The position numbers and the translations under genes were made by a program. DNA of 64,000 nucleotides, from the NCBI GenBank assembly GCA_019636795.1, contig JAHBWW010000005.1:186001-250000 (forward strand), written 5' to 3'. Under the pieces are notes generated by a model. It did not search any database. It was not told the DNA's origin and worked only from the letters and a program-made list of their open reading frames with translations. Source of the DNA: Phycisphaeraceae bacterium. GTDB lineage: Bacteria > Planctomycetota > Phycisphaerae > Phycisphaerales > UBA1924. Shown one piece after another: positions 43,333 to 50,830 of the stretch; the first letter of the stretch is position 1, and every line of letters begins with the position of its first letter.

Positions 43333-43938
43333 ATGGCGTTTGCTTCGGAGTCTCAGGCGCTTCTGGTACTCAAACTGTTCGAGAAGTTCTACGAGCGTGT
43401 GTACTGCTTTGCCCGAAGATCGGTGGATGCTTCGGCAGCCGAGGATGTGGCGCAGGAAGTGTTCGTTCGATTGCTCGATGTTGTGGATCTTGAAACGCGC
43501 GTGGTGGAAGTGAGTTATCTTCTCAAGATCGCGGACAATCTGATCAAGCGTTCGTACCGCCGCCGACAGCAGTTCGAGCGGCATGTGAATGATCAGAGAA
43601 TTGCTCGCGGGGCGTTTGGTATTGATCCTCAGGAGCCCGAGTGTGATCGCCTTGATCTGGGGGAATCGGTTCGCGAGAAGATGCACACCCTGAGCGAGCG
43701 GGAGCAGGAGGCGGTGCGGCTGATTGTGCTGCGTGGCCTGAGTTATGAGGAGGCAGCGGCGTCGCTGGGTGTCAACACATCGTCGGTGAACAACTGGAAG
43801 TTTCGCGGGCTGCAACGCATGAAGCATCATGCGGGTCCGCTAGAAGATAAGCCGGGGCGGAGTGCGGATGGCAAGGGACGAAACAGCACAGAGCGAGATC
43901 AGTCAGGTCGAGTCCGGTTTGGCCAAAGAGCGGGCTAG
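43333..43938 (+). CDS. ECF-type RNA polymerase sigma factor
   Basis: A 201-residue two-domain sigma factor. Region 2 is KLFEKFYERVYCFARRSV ... EDVAQEVFVRLLDVV and region 4 is LSEREQEAVRLIVLRGLSYEEAAASLGVNTSSVNNWKFRGLQRMK, a normal -35-binding helix-turn-helix. The last 34 residues are Arg/Gly-rich and overlap another reading frame, described separately. The ATG at 43333 has GGGAGG five bases upstream. No anti-sigma gene with a membrane helix is adjacent, unlike many ECF operons, so control is unclear. Target promoters unknown. Confidence 0.9.
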   Translation: MAFASESQALLVLKLFEKFYERVYCFARRSVDASAAEDVAQEVFVRLLDVVDLETRVVEVSYLLKIADNLIKRSYRRRQQFERHVNDQRIARGAFGIDPQEPECDRLDLGESVREKMHTLSEREQEAVRLIVLRGLSYEEAAASLGVNTSSVNNWKFRGLQRMKHHAGPLEDKPGRSADGKGRNSTERDQSGRVRFGQRAG

Positions 43939-44113
43939 GCGAAGACTTCTGGATACATTGATGGTGCGCATGTCGCCGGCGCCGACTTTGCGCTCTCGCG
44001 AGGCTGCGGACGCACTTCTGCCGGGCGTTCTAGCGGCGCTCGATTCGTTTTGCGAGCGTCCGCGTTCGATCGATGAGCAGTTGGATGTGCTCCTCGTTGG
44101 TGAACCCGGCTAG
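43868..44113 (+). CDS. Small ORF overlapping the sigma factor gene
   Basis: An 81-residue frame begins within the 3' end of the sigma gene (71-bp overlap in another frame) after GGCGGAG five bases before the ATG. The product has a basic helical start (EISQVESGLAKERARRRLLDTLMVRM) and acidic end (SIDEQLDVLLVG), with no membrane helix. The overlap and spacing resemble sigma factor/partner pairs in planctomycetes, but the 3' end also runs antisense over the SCO gene for 84 bp, and the codon evidence is limited. Could be a soluble anti-sigma or chance ORF. Confidence 0.42.
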   Translation: MARDETAQSEISQVESGLAKERARRRLLDTLMVRMSPAPTLRSREAADALLPGVLAALDSFCERPRSIDEQLDVLLVGEPG

Positions 44114-44722
44114 CGCCCAGACTTCGCGGCCGGGGCCGATGAGAATGAGGTGTGTGGGATGGATGATGTTGTCGGTCGTCTGTCCTCCGCCGATATCAAT
44201 CTGAATTGACGGGTCGCGTTCGAGAGCGAAGTAGAGCCCTTCGGTGGCAATGCGATAGATTTGTGCATCGTCGCCGGTGATGAATGTCCAGTTGGAGGTG
44301 TCGGCACCGTTTGCGCGGGCGTATGCGGCGAGGACTTCGGGCGGCTCGTTCTGGCTATCGACGCTGAAACTGGCAAACTGGACACTGGTGCCTGCAAGTG
44401 CCTGTTGAAGGCGCCGCATCTGCTGCGTCATCATCGGGCATGGCCCTGGGCAACGCGTGAAGAAGAAGTCCACGATAGTGAGTTTGCCTTCGAACATGGT
44501 TTGGTCGACCGGGTTGCCATTCTGATCGATGAGATTGAAGGGCGGAATCTCCATGCCTTGAAGGAGGTCAGGGGTCTGGCCCGGGATGATCGCGGCATCG
44601 AGAATGACCTCGGTGCTACGGTGGCGCGAAGGGCCGAGCAGGATGACGACGGCAGTGGCGGCACTTGCAACAACGACAGCACAGGCAGCGATGATTCCGA
44701 TTGGTGCGCGTTGTTTGGACAT
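44030..44722 (-). CDS. SCO1/SenC-family copper chaperone
   Basis: A 230-residue thioredoxin-fold protein with an N-terminal anchor (IGIIAACAVVVASAATAVVILL). The metal-binding CxxxC is in FFFTRCPGPCPM and the third ligand His in IIHPTHLILIG, both intact, so it should bind Cu and mature the Cu-A centre of cytochrome oxidase. Conserved NLIDQNGNPVDQTMFEGK precedes the site. It is the last gene of the ctaB-ABC-SCO set, 20 bp after the permease. The final 84 bp overlap the small ORF on the other strand. Confidence 0.92.
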   Translation of the reverse strand: MSKQRAPIGIIAACAVVVASAATAVVILLGPSRHRSTEVILDAAIIPGQTPDLLQGMEIPPFNLIDQNGNPVDQTMFEGKLTIVDFFFTRCPGPCPMMTQQMRRLQQALAGTSVQFASFSVDSQNEPPEVLAAYARANGADTSNWTFITGDDAQIYRIATEGLYFALERDPSIQIDIGGGQTTDNIIHPTHLILIGPGREVWALAGFTNEEHIQLLIDRTRTLAKRIERR

Positions 44723-44742
44723 GCGTGGGTTCTCCGTTTGAA

Positions 44743-45498
44743 TCAGATGGTTCCGGGCCGCGTGGGTCGGCCGATGGATTGCATCGCCAGGCCAAACCCG
44801 ACAAGAGCGTAGACGCCGGCGATGATCCAGTTGATGGCCGATGCATCGGCATTGTGAAGAGTGGAGGCGCGGAGGGCTTCGGTGGCGTGCATAAGCGGAT
44901 TGAGCGACATGATCGCGCTGAGGAAGGGTGCCGCGGAGTCGGTGTCGAAGAATGCGCCGCTGAGAAGCCACATGGGCATGAGGACGAGGTTCATGATGCC
45001 GTGAAAGCCTTCTTTGGAACGAACAAACCACGCCATGGTGAGTCCGAGGCCGGTGGTTCCAATGGAAACGAGTGTGAGCGCGAGCAAGGCGAGCATCAGA
45101 CGCGAACTGAATTCGGCCAGACCAAACGCGACGGCCACGAGCAGCAGAACACAAGCCTGCGCCAATGCGGCGATTGCAGCACCGATGAGGCGTGCCAGAG
45201 CGATGGAACGCCATGGCAGCGGGCTGACCAAGAGTCCTTGTAGGACGCCACGCTCACGATCGTCGATCAGTGAGATGGCGCTGAAGATTGAACTGAACAT
45301 GACGACAAGGACAAGCATGCCGGCGAGGAGGTATTGGCCATAGTCGGCTCCGAGTGGAGAGGCTGCGCGTGCGAATCCGCTGGCGAGGAACAAACCCAGG
45401 AGGAGTGGCGTGGCGATGGTGGCGACGATGCGCGCGGGCTGGCGCACCAATCGCACGAGATCTCGCCGAACCAGAAGTTGGATGGCCAGGAGGTTCAC
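44743..45498 (-). CDS. ABC-2 type transporter permease
   Basis: A 251-residue membrane protein with six predicted helices (IVATIATPLLLGLFLASGF, YLLAGMLVLVVMFSSIFSAIS, ALAQACVLLLVAVAFGLAEF, LALLALTLVSIGTTGLGLTMAW, GIMNLVLMPMWLLSGAFF, WIIAGVYALVGFGLAM), the ABC-2 pattern of NosY/DrrB-like proteins. DDRERGVLQGLLVSP in the cytoplasmic loop is the coupling region to the ATPase. The substrate is unknown. It overlaps the ATPase gene by 4 bp (ATGA) and precedes SCO by 20 bp. Confidence 0.9.
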   Translation of the reverse strand: MNLLAIQLLVRRDLVRLVRQPARIVATIATPLLLGLFLASGFARAASPLGADYGQYLLAGMLVLVVMFSSIFSAISLIDDRERGVLQGLLVSPLPWRSIALARLIGAAIAALAQACVLLLVAVAFGLAEFSSRLMLALLALTLVSIGTTGLGLTMAWFVRSKEGFHGIMNLVLMPMWLLSGAFFDTDSAAPFLSAIMSLNPLMHATEALRASTLHNADASAINWIIAGVYALVGFGLAMQSIGRPTRPGTI

Positions 45499-46412
45499 GA
45501 GGGCTGCTCCAGTGGCGTCCCGGTGAGATCGAGGTATGCATCGGCAAGCGTTGCGGGGCCGACGCGGAAGCGTGCGCCTGCGTGGAGAAGTTCTGCTACC
45601 AGCTGCTGGAGTTCGTCAGGGTGTGCGATGGGTGCGTTCTTGAGTCGCGATGCGAGTTCGGGTGAGACTGGATCGTCGCAATGGATGCGGACGCCTGTGT
45701 GTCGGTTTGTGAGTGCTTCTGGTGAGTCATCAGCGACGACGGAGCCTCGGGACAACATGATGACGCGATCGGCATGTTCGGCCTCGTCCATGTGATGAGT
45801 GGCGTAGACAATGGAGAGTCCATCGCGGTGGTGAAGGGCTGTGAGCGTATCGAGGAATCGGAGGCGCGATTCGAGATCGAGACCGGTTGTGGGTTCATCG
45901 AGCAAGAGGAGGCGCGGGCGATGGAGCAAGGCCCGCGCGAGATCTGCCCGGCGTGCGAGGCCTCCGGAGAGTGTGCCGATGCGGTCATCGAGGCGATCGG
46001 CGATGCCAAGCGAGGTGGCGACGTCGCGGATGCGGCCTTGAGCCTTGGATACACCATACGCCGCAGCAGCAAGTGCGAGATTTTCGTGTACGGTGAGGAG
46101 CGCGTCGAGTGCGGTGGATTGGAAGATAATGCCCATCGCGGCGCGCGCTCGGCCTTGGGCATCAGGAGAAGTTGCGGGATCGTGGCCGAAGATGCGAATG
46201 GAGCCTGCAGTAGGCCTGGTGAGTGTTGCCACAGCGCGAAGGAGAGACGACTTTCCGGATCCATTCGGGCCTAGCAGCGCGAGCCATTGACCAGCGTCAA
46301 CAGCAAGTGTTGTTGGAGTCAGGGCGAGGTTGGGTGCGTGCCTGCTGTAGGAGATTTCGAGGCTGGAGATTTCGATCGCAGGAGATGTGTGGTGTGCGGG
46401 CGCTGTGGTCAT
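45495..46412 (-). CDS. ABC transporter ATP-binding protein
   Basis: A 305-residue ABC ATPase of the NosF/DrrA class. Walker A is LGPNGSGKSS, the signature is LSGGLARRADLARAL, Walker [13 protein letters not shown], and the His switch YATHHMDEAEHADRV. An additional about 80-residue C-terminal domain follows residue 225. The start at 46412 overlaps the ctaB stop (ATGA), and the end overlaps the permease start, forming a coupled export module. It probably works with the permease to export or expose a component in haem-copper oxidase assembly; that role is inferred from context only. Confidence 0.92.
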   Translation of the reverse strand: MTTAPAHHTSPAIEISSLEISYSRHAPNLALTPTTLAVDAGQWLALLGPNGSGKSSLLRAVATLTRPTAGSIRIFGHDPATSPDAQGRARAAMGIIFQSTALDALLTVHENLALAAAAYGVSKAQGRIRDVATSLGIADRLDDRIGTLSGGLARRADLARALLHRPRLLLLDEPTTGLDLESRLRFLDTLTALHHRDGLSIVYATHHMDEAEHADRVIMLSRGSVVADDSPEALTNRHTGVRIHCDDPVSPELASRLKNAPIAHPDELQQLVAELLHAGARFRVGPATLADAYLDLTGTPLEQPS

Positions 46413-47374
46413 AGCACGACGACCCGGACGAAGGCTTCTGCGACCATGACAAGGAGAAGGAGCGGGAGGTGCATGATGGAGGCGAAGAAGACTTTGCGAG
46501 CCACGGGAATGGTTCGCGAGCGAGCGAGTTGAATGCACAGCCAGAGGAAGATGAAGCCACTGACCAGAGCGACAATGGGGTAGACCATGCCGATCAGATT
46601 GTGCATGGTGATAGCGGGCCAGAGGGTTGCTGGAATGAGCAGGATAGCGGTGAAGAGCACGACGAATGCGGTTCCCTTGCCGTTGCGATCGATGACGGGG
46701 AGCATGCGCATTCCGCCCTTTTGGTAGTCGTCGCGATACATCCACGCGATGGCCATGAAGTGGGGGATCTGCCAGACCATCATGAGCCAGAAGAGGGACT
46801 GCGCGCCTGGTTCGAAAGCGGCAGCGATGCCGGCGTCGCTGTGCGCAGCGGTCCAGCCGATGAGTGGGGGCAGGGCGCCCGGGATGGCACCGACGAGCGT
46901 GCACCATGCGGAGCAGGTTTTGAGTGGGGTGTAGAGGAGGACGTAGGTGAGTGTGCACGAAAGGCCGATGAGTGCAGGGACGGGTCCTGCGAGGAAGAGG
47001 ATGCCGGTGCCGAGAAGAGTCAGGAGGATGCCGAGTTTGACTACGGTTGACTGAGCGAGTTTGAGAGCGGGGAGAGGGCGGCGCTGAGTTCTGGCCATGC
47101 GTGCATCGCGTTCGGCTTCCCACCATTGGTTGAGTGCGTTGGCGCCTGCAGCGGAGAAGGCGGTGCCGAGGGTGACGATGAGGCCGACGGAAAGCGCGAG
47201 CCCGACGGTGGATTGTTCACGGGCAAGAACACCGAGGAGGAATCCGACAACAGCGGTGATCGTGACGAGGCGTGTGATACCGGGTTTGGTGGTCTCGATG
47301 AGCGCACGAAACCATGCAAGCCCGGAGGCGCGCGTATCGAGTGCGGGGTTTGGAATCGCGGTAGTCCTGCTCAA
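46409..47374 (-). CDS. ctaB: Protohaem IX farnesyltransferase (haem O synthase)
   Basis: A 321-residue UbiA-family integral membrane prenyltransferase that adds a farnesyl group to haem B to give haem O for terminal oxidases. The conserved NQWWEAERDARMARTQRRPLP has the Asp-rich active-site motif and the RTxxRPLP signature; a second Asp motif is in AWMYRDDYQKGGMRMLPV. Roughly nine helices. The first gene of a set with an ABC ATPase, permease and SCO, all linked by overlap or short gaps. No cox structural genes are within the window. Confidence 0.95.
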   Translation of the reverse strand: MSRTTAIPNPALDTRASGLAWFRALIETTKPGITRLVTITAVVGFLLGVLAREQSTVGLALSVGLIVTLGTAFSAAGANALNQWWEAERDARMARTQRRPLPALKLAQSTVVKLGILLTLLGTGILFLAGPVPALIGLSCTLTYVLLYTPLKTCSAWCTLVGAIPGALPPLIGWTAAHSDAGIAAAFEPGAQSLFWLMMVWQIPHFMAIAWMYRDDYQKGGMRMLPVIDRNGKGTAFVVLFTAILLIPATLWPAITMHNLIGMVYPIVALVSGFIFLWLCIQLARSRTIPVARKVFFASIMHLPLLLLVMVAEAFVRVVVL

Positions 47375-47421
47375 CGGGAACGGCTCCGACGTGGCAGGAT
47401 TCTAGCCCGGATTTGGACTGT

Positions 47422-48300
47422 TCAGGCAGCGGCATCGTGAGAGGACGATCCGCTTGCGATGAAGGAGGTGAGGTCGATGGTTCTGGTAAACTGGAGCCCG
47501 ACCTGATGGACTTTCCCCCGTACGTGTTCGCAGCGGACGACCTTGCCTCGGATGACTTCGAGCGATCCGGAGAGTGTCATGAGCATCATGTCGCAGGGAG
47601 TTCCCGGGTGGAGGAACATGCCGTGGAGAAAGCCGAAGCCGGTTTCGGAGAGGTTCATGGGAATGACGCGATAGCGATGGCGTCGGTCGGGTTCGTCGGG
47701 ATGCGTGACGATGAGCACGGCACCCTCGCGGAACTCGACGCGATCAATATCCTTGCGTCGGCATTTGCGGCGGGGGTCATCGCCGAGGTGAATGTCGGCG
47801 ATGATCTCGTCGACTTCTTCGGTGGAGATCTGGAGGAGATCGGTCCATTTCATCTGCCAGGACGACTGGAGGCGGTCGCGATGGGATGTGGTGGAGTCCT
47901 GAGCAAACTGGAGCGGGTTGATGCTTTGGGAAATTGTGATGCCAACTGCATGAATGCGGCCGGCAACGAGGCGAGTGTGTGCGACCTTTCCTTCGATCTT
48001 GTGCATGATTCCTTCGAGATCGCGGGCGAGCACAAGGACGGGGGTGCTGGTGTACTCCATGCGTCCGTGGAGGAAACCCATCCCCGAGGCGGAGACATCG
48101 AATGGACGTACGACAAAGGCTTCGCGGTTCGCACGTTTCATGTAGTTGAAGACGGCGATGAAGGGTTTTTCGACGGCGAGCCCGAAGCGTTCGGCCATGC
48201 GTTTGCCGCTGTGGGTGCCGCACGAACTGCGGGAGTGAATCTCAGCGAGAATGCGTCGGTAAGTTGCGTCATCGATGCGGAGGAGATCTTTGCAGTCCAT
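47422..48300 (-). CDS. Double PilZ domain protein A
   Basis: A 292-residue soluble protein built from two copies of a helical segment plus PilZ domain. In copy 1, LLRIDDATYRRILAEI is followed by R34...R38 (RMAER) and DVSASG (residues 68-73). In copy 2, LLQISTEEVDEIIADI is followed by RRKDIDR (181-187) and NLSETG (216-221). These are the cyclic-di-GMP binding motifs RxxxR and (D/N)xSxxG; the arginine pair of copy 2 is shifted. The neighbouring paralogue has the same length and layout, separated by 28 bp, so tandem duplication is likely. The ATG at 48300 follows GAGGAAATAAACC. Function as cyclic-di-GMP sensor inferred. Confidence 0.85.
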   Translation of the reverse strand: MDCKDLLRIDDATYRRILAEIHSRSSCGTHSGKRMAERFGLAVEKPFIAVFNYMKRANREAFVVRPFDVSASGMGFLHGRMEYTSTPVLVLARDLEGIMHKIEGKVAHTRLVAGRIHAVGITISQSINPLQFAQDSTTSHRDRLQSSWQMKWTDLLQISTEEVDEIIADIHLGDDPRRKCRRKDIDRVEFREGAVLIVTHPDEPDRRHRYRVIPMNLSETGFGFLHGMFLHPGTPCDMMLMTLSGSLEVIRGKVVRCEHVRGKVHQVGLQFTRTIDLTSFIASGSSSHDAAA

Positions 48301-48328
48301 GGTTTATTTCCTCGCAGAGATTGGCGTA

Positions 48329-49207
48329 TCAGGCGGCATCGCTGGAGTCCAACTTGCGGGGAGCGAGGTAGTCGTCAACGACGATGGATTTGGTGAAGCG
48401 GACTCCGACTTCGTGAACTTTGCGTTGCACGAACTCGCAGCGTGCGATGGTGCCCCGGACGATCTCGGTCTGGCCATTGATCTTGGTCAAGTGGACGTTG
48501 CAATGCGTGCCGGGGTAGAGAAACGCGCCGTGGAGGAAGCCGATGCCGGTTTCGGAGATGTTGGTGGGAATGACGCGGTAACGGTGGCGCTGCTGGCGGT
48601 CTTCGGGGTGGATTGTGACGATGATGGCACCTTCTCGATAGGCGGCGCGGTCGGCGGTGCGCCGTCGAATTCCGGTGGAGTGGCTTTCGCGTTCTTCGAG
48701 TTCACAGAAGACGTCCTCGATTTCGTCGTCGGTGATGTTGAGGAGGTCGGTCCAACTTTTGTCAGCGAGGGAGACTGCGGACTCGCTGTCGCCGTCGCTT
48801 GCCGATCGAGCGAAGAGTGACGCATTGATCGGGGCATCGAGGTGGAGGCCGATGGCGTGAACTCGCCCGAAAATGAGTCGTGAGCATGCGACCTTGCCCA
48901 TGATCTTGTGAGTTGTTCCGTTACGATCCCGAATGAGGAGGATGGTTGGGGTGCCGCGATAGACGAATCCGCCGTGGAGGAATGCGATGCCTTGCTCGGA
49001 GACATCGACGGGTCTGACGGCGACGGCGATGCGCTGGCTGCGACTGCGATAGTTGATGATCGCGACTGAGGGCGCTCCGGAGAAGAACACGAAGCGTTCG
49101 GACTTGCGACGATCGATGTCAAAGCCGCCAGGCGGCTGAGATGAGAGTTCATCGACAATGCGCTGATATGTCGCAGCGTCGATGCGAAGCGTGTCCTTGA
49201 TATCCAT
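48329..49207 (-). CDS. Double PilZ domain protein B
   Basis: A 292-residue paralogue of the next gene, with the same double layout. Copy 1: TLRIDAATYQRIVDEL, then RRKSERF (R-x3-R) and DVSEQG. Copy 2: LLNITDDEIEDVFCEL, then RRRTADR and NISETG. Both copies keep the cyclic-di-GMP signature better than protein A. No membrane helix, output enzymatic domain or DNA-binding domain is seen; a partner protein is therefore needed. The 178 bp upstream holds the probable promoter of the pair. Both proteins may be different affinity sensors. Confidence 0.87.
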   Translation of the reverse strand: MDIKDTLRIDAATYQRIVDELSSQPPGGFDIDRRKSERFVFFSGAPSVAIINYRSRSQRIAVAVRPVDVSEQGIAFLHGGFVYRGTPTILLIRDRNGTTHKIMGKVACSRLIFGRVHAIGLHLDAPINASLFARSASDGDSESAVSLADKSWTDLLNITDDEIEDVFCELEERESHSTGIRRRTADRAAYREGAIIVTIHPEDRQQRHRYRVIPTNISETGIGFLHGAFLYPGTHCNVHLTKINGQTEIVRGTIARCEFVQRKVHEVGVRFTKSIVVDDYLAPRKLDSSDAA

Positions 49208-49385
49208 TCCGCTTCCCCCGTGTGCGGCGAACGCCCGTCCAATAGATGATCGGGCAGTGATGACGGCATATGCATAAGCAGCGGGTGCGCGTCACCGGTA
49301 GCCGTACGGTTGGGTTGGTTGGGGGAAATTTGTATTTGGATATTGGACGTGAGCGTAAATTTTGAAGGACGTACCTTGATAATTA

Positions 49386-50798
49386 TCAGACTGCGTGTGA
49401 AGGCAGAATGATGCCACGAGCTTCGCCGAGGCTTATTCGCCTGAATCCGGATCGCTCGCAATAGCCCTTGAGGATGATTTCGTCGCCGTCCTGCAGGAAT
49501 GTGCGTTTCTCGCCGGTCGGGAGTGTGATGGGCGTTCGTTGTGTACCGGGCACGACTTTGGGGGGCGCAGCGAATGGATCGCCGTCCCATGTGAGTTCGA
49601 GCATGCATCCGCGTGATTCGCGTGTCGGGCCGGAGATGGTCCCCGAGCCGAGAATGTCGCCGGGCTGGAGATTGCAACCGTTGGATGCGTGATGTGTGAC
49701 GAGTTGGGCGATGGTCCAGTACATGTCGCGGAATGTGCCGCGGCTGAGGCGAGCGGGCGAGATTCCCTTCTCTCGCATTGCGGGGGTTGAGATGAAGACT
49801 TCGAGTGTGATGTCGAGTCCGCCGTGATCGCGGTTGTGGGGGCTGTCGAGGTGCGCAAGTGGGTGCGGCTCGCCGGGGCTGCGTTTCATGGCCGGGCAGC
49901 GAAATGGTGCGAGTGCTTCCATCGTGACGATGTAGGGGCTGATGGTGGTGGCGAAGTTTTTTGCGAGAAATGGGCCGAGGGGCTGATACTCCCACTTTTG
50001 AATATCGCGTGCGGACCAGTCGTTGAGGAGACAGATGCCCAGGACGTGTGATTCGGCGTCATCGAGATCGATGGGATCGCCGAGCGGATTGCCGCTGCCC
50101 ATGACGATCCCGAGTTCGAGTTCGTAGTCGAGCATGCGTGACGGACCAAAGGATGGCGGGGAAGAGTCATCGGCGGGAGTCTGCTGACCCATAGGGCGGC
50201 GGATTTCGGCGCCTGAGAGCACGATAGATGAGGCCCGGCCGTGATATCCGACAGGGAGCCACTTGTAGTTGGGCAGCAGAGGATTGTCGGGGCGGAACAT
50301 TGAGCCGACGTTGGTAGCGTGGAAGACAGAGGCGTAGAAATCGGTGTAGTCGTAGGTATCCATCGGAGGGATCAGGGCTACCGCCTGCGGATCGAGGAAG
50401 AGAAGTTCGCGCAGTTCGGCATTGTCGCGCAGGAGCGGGTTGTCCTTGCGGAGTAGGGCGCTGATGGCGCGACGAAGTTCGGCGCGAAAGCCCGGCGTGA
50501 CGTCGGGGTCACCGAGCGCGTTGAGTCGCCCGGCTTCGCCGATGTATGTGTGGAAGTCCTCGGCGTACGGGCCGTCGCGCCCGAGGAGGCCAGTTTGAAC
50601 ACATCCGCTGATGTTGAGCAGTCGATCACCAATGGGCACGACAACTTGTTCGAGCCAGATTTCGTCGTCTTCATCGAGGGGGAGTGCGGCCAAGCCAAGC
50701 GGGAGGTTCTGGATTGGAAACTCGGCATCGGGGGAGTTTGCGCTTTCGACCCAGGATTCGAGGGAAGGGTCGTGCGTTTCGTCGATTGGGTAGTGCAT
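49386..50798 (-). CDS. fahA: Fumarylacetoacetase
   Basis: A 470-residue FAH-family hydrolase, last step of tyrosine degradation, splitting fumarylacetoacetate to fumarate and acetoacetate. The N-terminal domain (LPLGLAAL near residue 30) has the FAH opening; active-site and metal residues lie in PVGYHGRASSIVLSG, DYELELGIVMGSGNPLG, LLNDWSARDIQKWEYQPLGPFLAKNF and GSGTISGP. The start at 50798 has CAGGAG six bases upstream. The gene is downstream of putA on the same strand (32 bp), so amino-acid catabolic genes are co-located. Other tyrosine pathway enzymes are not in the window. Confidence 0.95.
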   Translation of the reverse strand: MHYPIDETHDPSLESWVESANSPDAEFPIQNLPLGLAALPLDEDDEIWLEQVVVPIGDRLLNISGCVQTGLLGRDGPYAEDFHTYIGEAGRLNALGDPDVTPGFRAELRRAISALLRKDNPLLRDNAELRELLFLDPQAVALIPPMDTYDYTDFYASVFHATNVGSMFRPDNPLLPNYKWLPVGYHGRASSIVLSGAEIRRPMGQQTPADDSSPPSFGPSRMLDYELELGIVMGSGNPLGDPIDLDDAESHVLGICLLNDWSARDIQKWEYQPLGPFLAKNFATTISPYIVTMEALAPFRCPAMKRSPGEPHPLAHLDSPHNRDHGGLDITLEVFISTPAMREKGISPARLSRGTFRDMYWTIAQLVTHHASNGCNLQPGDILGSGTISGPTRESRGCMLELTWDGDPFAAPPKVVPGTQRTPITLPTGEKRTFLQDGDEIILKGYCERSGFRRISLGEARGIILPSHAV

Positions 50799-50830
50799 GG
50801 TCGGCTCCTGGGTGTTGGCGGAAGAGAGGT

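Noticed and set aside
45495-47126. Long open frame upstream of the ABC ATPase
   Set aside because: It is the shadow of ctaB; the true start at 46412 overlaps the ctaB stop.
49377-49388. Perfect palindrome TGATAATTATCA at the end of fahA
   Set aside because: On the minus strand it comprises the fahA stop TGA followed by a second stop TAA; only 12 bases, no loop, and no sign of an operator role.
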